Positions 57,241 to 64,000 of a stretch of DNA of 64,000 nt are shown piece after piece. The translations under genes and the position numbers were made by a program. Source of the DNA: Hormiphora californensis. Its lineage: Eukaryota > Ctenophora > Tentaculata > Cydippida > Pleurobrachiidae. Every line of letters starts with the position of its first letter. The first letter of the stretch is position 1. Under the pieces are notes generated by a model. It made no database searches. It saw only the letters and a list, made by a program, of their open reading frames with translations, and was not told where the DNA came from. The stretch lies in assembly GCA_020137815.1 (NCBI GenBank), contig CM035354.1, positions 3,941,342-4,005,341 on the forward strand, given 5' to 3'.

Positions 57241-58980
57241 AAATGTTGCTCATAGCGTTAGAACATAACCCAACTGCTGAAGTGTGTGTGAATATTATAT
57301 TACAATGATCTATATTTTATGATTTTGTAAATCCTTTGAAATCCGAGTATTTTATATAAGCTTCCATAATACAAAATATATGCATTTCTTTCGAGTCATG
57401 TATTTATCTGTGGAACTAAATCCTAAAATGATCTGATGACCGAAAGGACAGTTTATTGAATCATAATTCCCAACCTTAGCACGATTTATCGCCTTATATC
57501 GAAGATTACATATTGCAATTGCAGTAAAATGTAAGTATGTACTGTTAGTACTGCTATTCGCAGTTCGCTATCAGCTACGAGATTTGAGATTCTCCAATCC
57601 GTTTAATCAATACACAATACACAGGAAAATTTCCATTGGAAATGAGCAACTTGAACAGCTTACATTATATGCTAATCATTTACTCAATGCTCCGAGAGAC
57701 TGACAACAGTTAGGTTTTGTGTAAAAAAGTCAATCGAATTTCATCAAGTTTGCGAAGACTTGCAAGTAAATGCAGCAACTCAGCATCGCGTCGTTGAAAT
57801 ATCATAAGACATGGATAATCTGAGTAGACCCCTTTAGTCTTTACTTGGTGTATAACTGTTCCTCTCCTTAGAGGGCAGTAAGCAAGTTTTTTGAAGTGGA
57901 GTTTTAAGTGGAGTTTGAAGTGGATAATGGATATTGAACTTGAACTTGATTATTATATCAAAAAGCCCCGAGAAGCAAGAAACAGAGTTAATAGGCCCTT
58001 ATATAGAGCATCAGTGCGACTTAAAATTTTTTTACAATTTGTAAATTTGTACGCCCTTTGGCCTCGCTGACGCACTGCGTCAGCGAGGCCAAAGGGCGTA
58101 AAAATTTACAAATTGTAAAAAAATTTTAAGTTTTTTATTTCCAGCTGCCAACTTTTTTTTTACTTGAATCAAACAATGCGCGGCGCAAAATGCATCGTAA
58201 TCCAAAAGTGTTTGGCGCGTTACAAATATAGTGGGGAAAATGGGGGGGTGCGCGGCGTCGTTTTTCGATTTGCGCGTCGGAGCGCGCTGCGCGTTTTGTA
58301 CATTTTGAAAATTTTTGTCGATTTCGAAATTCCAAGCTCAATTTGACCCAGACTTTTTTAAAAAAGTGTGCATTTTTAAAAAAAAGTGTGTATTTTTTGT
58401 TTTGACTTTTGCTTTCCTAAGAACGACTTCCCAAACAATAAAAAACCTTTGGAAAGGCGAATTTATGATTCTCCCGTCATTGATAAGTAAAAAATGCCAG
58501 CAAACAGTCTATGGTATGCGATTGGTTGTCCTCTGACCGTCAGGCCCTATTTGGAATTCTGGAAAAAAGGGCATATATGGCGTCTGGCGAGTACTAAACT
58601 TTGCAGTTACTATACAATTGATGGAAGAGGTGGAGTTGGAGGGTTATGTGAATAAAAAAGGTTTGTTCTAGGTATTGACTTCAAGCCACGGCTCTCTTTT
58701 CATTTCTTCCCCTTCTTGTCAGCACGGGTCCACTGATAGAAGTGTTAAAATGGGTAATGGGCTACCAAAAACGAATTTCTAACGACCAAATCCCATTCAG
58801 GAGTACCTCTGGCTATTAAAATGTGCCACCACCGGGCACCGAGAGTTACGATGGTGTGTAATCCACAGTCAACGGAGTGTTCGACTACCACATGCGGCAT
58901 GGGACAGTCCACTTCTTCTGTTGACCCTCATCTGGAGATATCTCCATGATAGGTTAGTGTGTTATGCGTACAGCTACCCC
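57241..58980. other. intergenic region with a giant palindrome
   Basis: AT-rich, no gene seen. A near-perfect palindrome lies at 58020-58130, followed by a GC-rich palindromic stretch (about 58190-58310: GCGCGGCGTCG, GGAGCGCGCTGCGCG) related to words near 7470, 50820 and 62590. Confidence 0.6.
58020..58130. repeat. near-perfect palindrome, about 52-bp arms
   Basis: The left arm CTTAAAATTTTTTTACAATT...GCCTCGCTGACGCA is mirrored by the right arm with one or two mismatches around a 3-4 base centre. It should extrude as a cruciform or form a strong RNA hairpin. No flanking target duplication was recognised. Confidence 0.92.
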
Positions 58981-58989
58981 AAGCGCCAC

Positions 58990-60516
58990 TACCCTTTCTC
59001 TTCTCTTCCCTTCCCTTCCCTTCTCTTCCCTTCTCTTCCCTTCCCTTCCCTTCTCTTCCCTTCCCTTCCCTTCCCTTCCCTTCCCTTCCCTTCCCTTCCC
59101 TTCCCTTCCCTTCCCTTCCCTTCCCTTCCCTTCCCTTCCCTTCCCTTCCCTTCCCTTCCCTTCCCTTCCCTTCCCTTCCCTTCCCTTCCCTTCCCTTCCC
59201 TTCCCTTCCCTTCCCTTCCCTTCCCTTCCCTTCCTTCCCTTCCCTTCCCTTCCCTTCCCTTCCCTTCCCTTCCCTTCCCTTCCCTTCCCTTCCCTTCCCT
59301 TCCCTTCCCTTCCCTTCCCTTCCCTTCCCTTCCCTTCCCTTCCCTTCCCTTCCCTTCCCTTCCCTTCCCTTCCCTTCCCTTCCCTTCCCTTCCCTTCCCT
59401 TCCCTTCCCTTCCCTTCCCTTCCCTTCCCTTCCCTTCCCTTCCCTTCCCTTCCCTTCCCTTCCCTTCCCTTCCCTTCCCTTCCCTTCCCTTCCCTTCCCT
59501 TCCCTTCCCTTCCCTTCCCTTCCCTTCCCTTCCCTTCCCTTCCCTTCCCTTCCCTTCCCTTCCCTTCCCTTCCCTTCCCTTCCCTTCCCTTCCCTTCCCT
59601 TCCCTTCCCTTCCCTTCCCTTCCCTTCCCTTCCCTTCCCTTCCCTTCCCTTCCCTTCCCTTCCCTTCCCTTCCCTTCCCTTCCCTTCCCTTCCCTTCCCT
59701 TCCCTTCCCTTCCCTTCCCTTCCCTTCCCTTCCCTTCCCTTCCCTTCCCTTCCCTTCCCTTCCCTTCCCTTCCCTTCCCTTCCCTTCCCTTCCCTTCCCT
59801 TCCCTTCCCTTCCCTTCCCTTCCCTTCCCTTCCCTTCCCTTCCCTTCCCTTCCCTTCCCTTCCCTTCCCTTCCCTTCCCTTCCCTTCCCTTCCCTTCCCT
59901 TCCCTTCCCTTCCCTTCCCTTCCCTTCCCTTCCCTTCCCTTCCCTTCCCTTCCCTTCCCTTCCCTTCCCTTCCCTTCCCTTCCCTTCCCTTCCCTTCCCT
60001 TCCCTTCCCTTCCCTTCCCTTCCCTTCCCTTCCCTTCCCTTCCCTTCCCTTCCCTTCCCTTCCCTTCCCTTCCCTTCCCTTCCCTTCCCTTCCCTTCCCT
60101 TCCCTTCCCTTCCCTTCCCTTCCCTTCCCTTCCCTTCCCTTCCCTTCCCTTCCCTTCCCTTCCCTTCCCTTCCCTTCCCTTCCCTTCCCTTCCCTTCCCT
60201 TCCCTTCCCTTCCTTCCCTTCCCTTCCCTTCCCTTCCCTTCCCTTCCCTTCCCTTCCCTTCCCTTCCCTTCCCTTCCCTTCCCTTCCCTTCCCTTCCCTT
60301 CCCTTCCCTTCCCTTCCCTTCCCTTCCCTTCCCTTCCCTTCCCTTCCCTTCCCTTCCCTTCCCTTCCCTTCCCTTCCCTTCCCTTCCCTTCCCTTCCCTT
60401 CCCTTCCCTTCCCTTCCCTTCCCTTCCCTTCCCTTCCCTTCCCTTCCCTTCCCTTCCCTTCCCTTCCCTTCCCCTCCCTTCTCTTCCCCTCCCTTCTCTT
60501 CCCCTCCCTTCCTCCC
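58990..60516. repeat. (CCCTT)n pentanucleotide satellite, about 1.5 kb
   Basis: About 300 near-perfect copies of CCCTT. Two single-base deletions (near 59231 and 60212) are the main interruptions, with a few TCTCC variants at the edges. The three long Pro-Phe-Ser forward frames of more than 500 codons are artefacts. The complement (AAGGG)n is purine-rich on one strand. Confidence 0.98.
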
Positions 60517-61300
60517 TAAATTCTCCCTAATTTATCCCTAATTTATTCCTAATTTATTCCTAATTTATTCCTAATTTATCCTTAATTTATCCCTAAATTC
60601 TCCCTAAACTCTCCCTAAATTCTCCCTAAATTCTCCCTAATTTATTCCTAATTTATCCCTAATTTATCCCTAATTTATCCCTAAATTCTCCCTAAATTCT
60701 CCCTAATTTATCCCTAATTTATTCCTAATTTATTCCTAATTCATCCCTAATTTATCCCTAAATTCTCCCTAAATTCTCCCTAAATTCTCCCTAATTTATT
60801 CCTAATTTATTCCTAATTTATCCCTAATTTATCCCTAATTTATCCCTAAATTCTCCCTAAATTCTCCCTAAATTCTCCCTAAACTCTCCCTAAATTCTCC
60901 ATAAATTCTCCCTAATTTATCCCTAATTTATTCCTAATTTATTCCTAATTTATCCCTAATTTATCCCTAGTTTATCCCTAAATTCTCCCTAAACTCTCCC
61001 TAAAGTCTCCCTAAATTCTCCCTAAATTCTCCCTAAATTCTACCTAAATTCTCCCTAAATTCTTCCTAATTTATCCCTAATTTATTCCTAATTTATTCCT
61101 AATTTATCCCTAATTTATCCCTAATTTATCCCTAAATTCTCCCTAAACTCTCTCTAAAGTCTCCCTAAATTCTCCCTAAATTCTCCCTAAATTCTCCCTA
61201 AATTCTCCCTAATTTACCCCTAATTTATCCCTAATTTATCCCTAATTTATCCCTAATTTCCCCTAATTTCTCCCTAATTTCTCCCTAATTTCCCCTAATT
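60517..61300. repeat. 11-bp minisatellite of CCCTAA(A/T)TT type
   Basis: About 70 copies alternating between TCCCTAAATTC and TCCCTAATTTA/TTCCTAATTTA in blocks of two to five, directly joined to the CCCTT array. Every full unit contains CCCTAA, the complement of TTAGGG, spaced by about five bases. Confidence 0.95.
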
Positions 61301-63090
61301 TGGTAACTTCTTCTGTTATTGTAACCCCTAATCCCCAATTCCCTTTTTAGGTGTGATTGGAGGAGTGGTGACTGTAATCCTTTAAATTGTTGGATTCTTG
61401 CTATTGAATTGATGAGAGACAGGAAAACACAGCTATATATACCGCAAAGTGATGGAGCACATCTTGGTCCAGATAGATCAGCCATCGGGTGTATCTTTTG
61501 CCCAGCTTATTATACTGTTTACTTCAATGGACTGTTTTTTAATTTTTATAAATGTGTGGTGGGGGGAGGGCTCCCGTATTAAAACCTTATTTCCGAGAGT
61601 GCTCGGATTTACATGATAAATGCGCTCTCTGTCGCCAAAAGTACACTGTGCTATAAGGCACTTAAAACAACCAATTACTTCAGTAGTGTCCTCTCTCTCA
61701 GTCTTCCTCTGAACCCTCGAAGTGAAAGAGTGACACTCCTCGCCATGGAAAAAGATAATCTCAAGCGAATTTAACTCACAATCTTTGTATCTTTGTTCCG
61801 CAAGAAGCGGGAGAATTCTCCCTTGTATATAAATGTGATGATGTTTTAAATTGTTTATGTTTTTAATATATTTGCAGTGTTTACCGTTTTATTATCCATA
61901 TCAGTTTAAGTTACTGGTAAACAAATACAATGAATAGTGTCGTTGAATAATTAAAACATGTGTGTAGATAATTATCTGTCTTTCTCTCTGTCTCTCCCTA
62001 CCCCTCTCTACCTCTCTCTCACACTCTTACTCGATTTCTATCTCCATACAAACATGTTTTAAACTGTGAGTTTGATATCGGATTACTGAAACCTTGGAAA
62101 TGGTCATGAAATGAGGAAGAAATTATCAAACATGATAATTGCCAGTGCTCTGTCTGGATGAAATCTGTCCAAAATGAGGTCTACTTACCTTGCGCGCGAT
62201 ATACATAGGTCTTGCGCGCGATGAAAGTAAGCATTGTTATCGTTCTAAAAAGACGCGCACCCATGCAAGTTGCCCTAGGCTCAAAAGCCTAATTTGGAAC
62301 CTATTTTGATCAAATTTTAAACTGTATCTTGTGAACACATGAATTTAAAACACCAAGGTTTTTACTAGACTCAAATCCGATCTATCAATCAGAAATGAGA
62401 GGCATTTGTCCGTTTAACTGGCAAACAGGGGTTTAATTAGCTTCAATTAGTCATTTGACCCGGGTACAAACACTTTTTGAAAAAATTTTTTCCACAGATC
62501 TGTTTATAAATTGCCCTTCTTCACTCCTGAATAGGTCACAAAAACGTGCCTTTTTGGGGGGGTATTTTCCCCACTAATACGAGACGCGCGGCGTACGTTT
62601 AAAAAGAATCGAAATTTCGCGAAATCGGAAATTTCAAACTTTGAAATCTTTGAAATTTTGAAATTTGTTACGAAACACATTTTCATTTGGCCGTTGGCGC
62701 TTGCACCGTTTCACCCCTGATGTCGTTAGTGGGAGCAAAGTTTAAGCACAAAATCCCCTCGAACCTATCTGACCGCGTTGCAGAGTGAACACCACTTTCC
62801 AAATCAGAGTGTGCTCTAATCGGGACTGGCGTGACTGGTGAAAAACAGCTGAGTGGACTGTCCCTATGTAAACCGTATGTGTGGATACTGGATAGGTTAT
62901 GGACAGTCAGAGTTTTGTATATTACTCTACGGTCATCTAGAATGCAGAAAGGTCCTGCTCGGAAACTAATGCCTTTCAGAGGATCAAAGAGGATATGCGT
63001 TCATCTCAGGGCCCAGGGCCCAAGCTGATGGACGATGGTTCATCTAAATGTTTGTATTCTATTAAAAACATCTGTTCTCAGTATAGGAAT
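61301..63090. other. intergenic region, no gene seen
   Basis: AT-rich. Contains TTGCGCGCGAT in direct repeat (about 62191 and 62212) and a GC-rich/GAAATTTC-rich stretch (62550-62680) resembling the MITE-related words at 58230-58340. No coding exon is evident. Confidence 0.5.
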
Positions 63091-63812
63091 ATGTTAGCTG
63101 TGTTACTCCTTCTCGCTCTGGTCGGATTAGAAAATGCCAGTCCTCCCACCAAACGTAAGTAAACCCATTGTGTGCGTGAGTTGTCTTGTGCTGAAAAGAT
63201 TTCACTTGCAGCTGTCTGGCTGAAATACACTTCTAACTGCGATCTGATTATTGGCCGTGCGAGAAACACTACCCTGACTCCTCGTGATGAGATCCGATTC
63301 TTCTTTGTTGCCCTCAACTACTCCTTCCGGATACGTCTGGATGCCGAGGAAAGCAAGATTTACATTGAAAATCCTCGGTTTGCCTCCCTCCATCCCCAAT
63401 CGATAGGGAACATCTCTGAAGTTCAAGATGTGGAAGAGTTCCCGTCGAATCCCAACAATTCTTATCTGCTGTACACATTTAGTTTCACCGCTACTTCATT
63501 AATTGTATTTGTGGATGAAGCAGAGGTTGCAGCTATCGCCCTGTCTGATATCGCTGAGGATGTCCCGGATTTTTTGAGGAAGGTGAAAGGGATTCAGATT
63601 GGCGAGGAGTTCAATAATACTCTTCTCAACCCCAAACACAACTGTAGAGGTGTGTGTCATCATATAGCACGTGACGTCATATCAGCATTTGTGTGACGTC
63701 ATTGTGAGTGTGACGTGATCCTGGTGGGTTTGACACGTGCAGTGTAGCAACGGATGCAGGAGCGGCGTTTGGGATAGCCTGGGGATTTGCCATTATCTGG
63801 AAACGTCGTTGA
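63091..63812 (+). CDS. secreted or membrane-anchored protein, possible galectin-like fold
   Basis: Exons 63091-63154, 63212-63649 and probably 63748-63812; GT-AG and phase-consistent, 188 aa. The N-terminus is a signal peptide (MLAVLLLLALVGLENAS). The body looks all-beta with several N-glycosylation sites (NTT, NYS, NIS, NNS). A region near FTATSLIVFVDEAEVAAIAL, followed 13 residues on by KVKGIQIGEEF, has the hydrophobic pattern of a galectin-type sandwich, but the canonical sugar-binding residues are not evident. The third exon would add a short hydrophobic GIAWGFAIIWKRR tail; without it the frame runs to 63696. I do not recognise the family. The last exon is the weakest part. Confidence 0.6.
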
Positions 63813-64000
63813 GAGTCTAGACACCGTGACTGGAACCTGTGTTATAAGCACCTTGGACAGCATCGATTGAACAAGATGGGTTTTGAGCATGTGTGTCTCG
63901 CTTTTTGCGGTTTACCACCATACTACACTCACATTAATTACATCGCACCAGACATGCTTATATTCTCTCTCATTTTCTCTATCTCTCATTTTCTCTATCT
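63813..64000. other. window end, no feature seen
   Basis: Short stretch after the secreted-protein gene ending in CT-rich sequence; nothing assignable. Confidence 0.5.

Noticed and set aside
58921-60541. Three overlapping forward frames of more than 520 codons, all Pro-Phe-Ser-Leu
   Set aside because: They are translations of the CCCTT satellite; a five-base unit without stops stays open in every forward frame.

Overview
The window is nuclear DNA from an animal. Its genes are split by GT-AG introns, intergenic DNA is rich in microsatellites, and the gene set is metazoan: a RAF kinase with BRS, RBD, C1 and kinase parts, the WAVE-complex subunit ABI, the centriole/microtubule protein MDM1, two rhodopsin-like GPCRs, a MEX-3-like KH protein, a CCP (sushi) exon and a telomerase reverse transcriptase. 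The divergence from vertebrate proteins suggests an early-branching animal such as a ctenophore, sponge or cnidarian. The sequence alone does not settle which. I saw no tRNA, rRNA or CRISPR. All exon models below were built by hand from reading frame, splice sites and phase.

Layout. 1-2259: intergenic, with a fold-back repeat and a long (GA)n. 2260-4422 (-): five-exon GPCR. 4423-7968: intergenic with a small inverted-repeat element. 7969-10328 (+): MEX-3-like two-KH protein, seven exons. 10329-14101: a mariner-like MITE, CT microsatellites and one orphan CCP exon (-). 14102-27399 (-): ABI, eight exons. Its large introns hold a fold-back transposon with 8-bp target duplications and several branched, multi-hairpin palindromes. 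28824-30677 (+): single-exon TERT without a thumb domain. 30826-35235 (+): RAF, seven exons, starting only 148 bp after the TERT stop. 36670-42909 (+): eleven-exon gene joining a C9orf85/DUF2039-type CxxC zinc domain to a long 8-residue repeat that is broken by a 2-nt slip. 43656-55144 (-): MDM1, twelve exons, convergent with the previous gene and hosting a small secreted-protein gene (45095-45418, +) in an intron. 56332-57240 (+): intronless GPCR. 58990-61300: about 1.5 kb of a CCCTT pentamer array followed by an 11-bp minisatellite. 63091-63812 (+): short secreted or membrane-anchored protein.

Functional links. RAF, ABI and the GPCRs are signalling and cytoskeleton genes, MDM1 acts on centrioles and microtubules, and TERT maintains telomeres. 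Nothing suggests a bacterial-type operon, but the very short TERT-RAF spacing, with a polyadenylation signal overlapping the TERT stop codon, may mean co-transcription. The most unusual non-coding signal is the set of cloverleaf-like or tree-like nested palindromes in ABI introns 4 and 5. They recur with the same plan (one outer stem, three inner hairpins) but different sequence.
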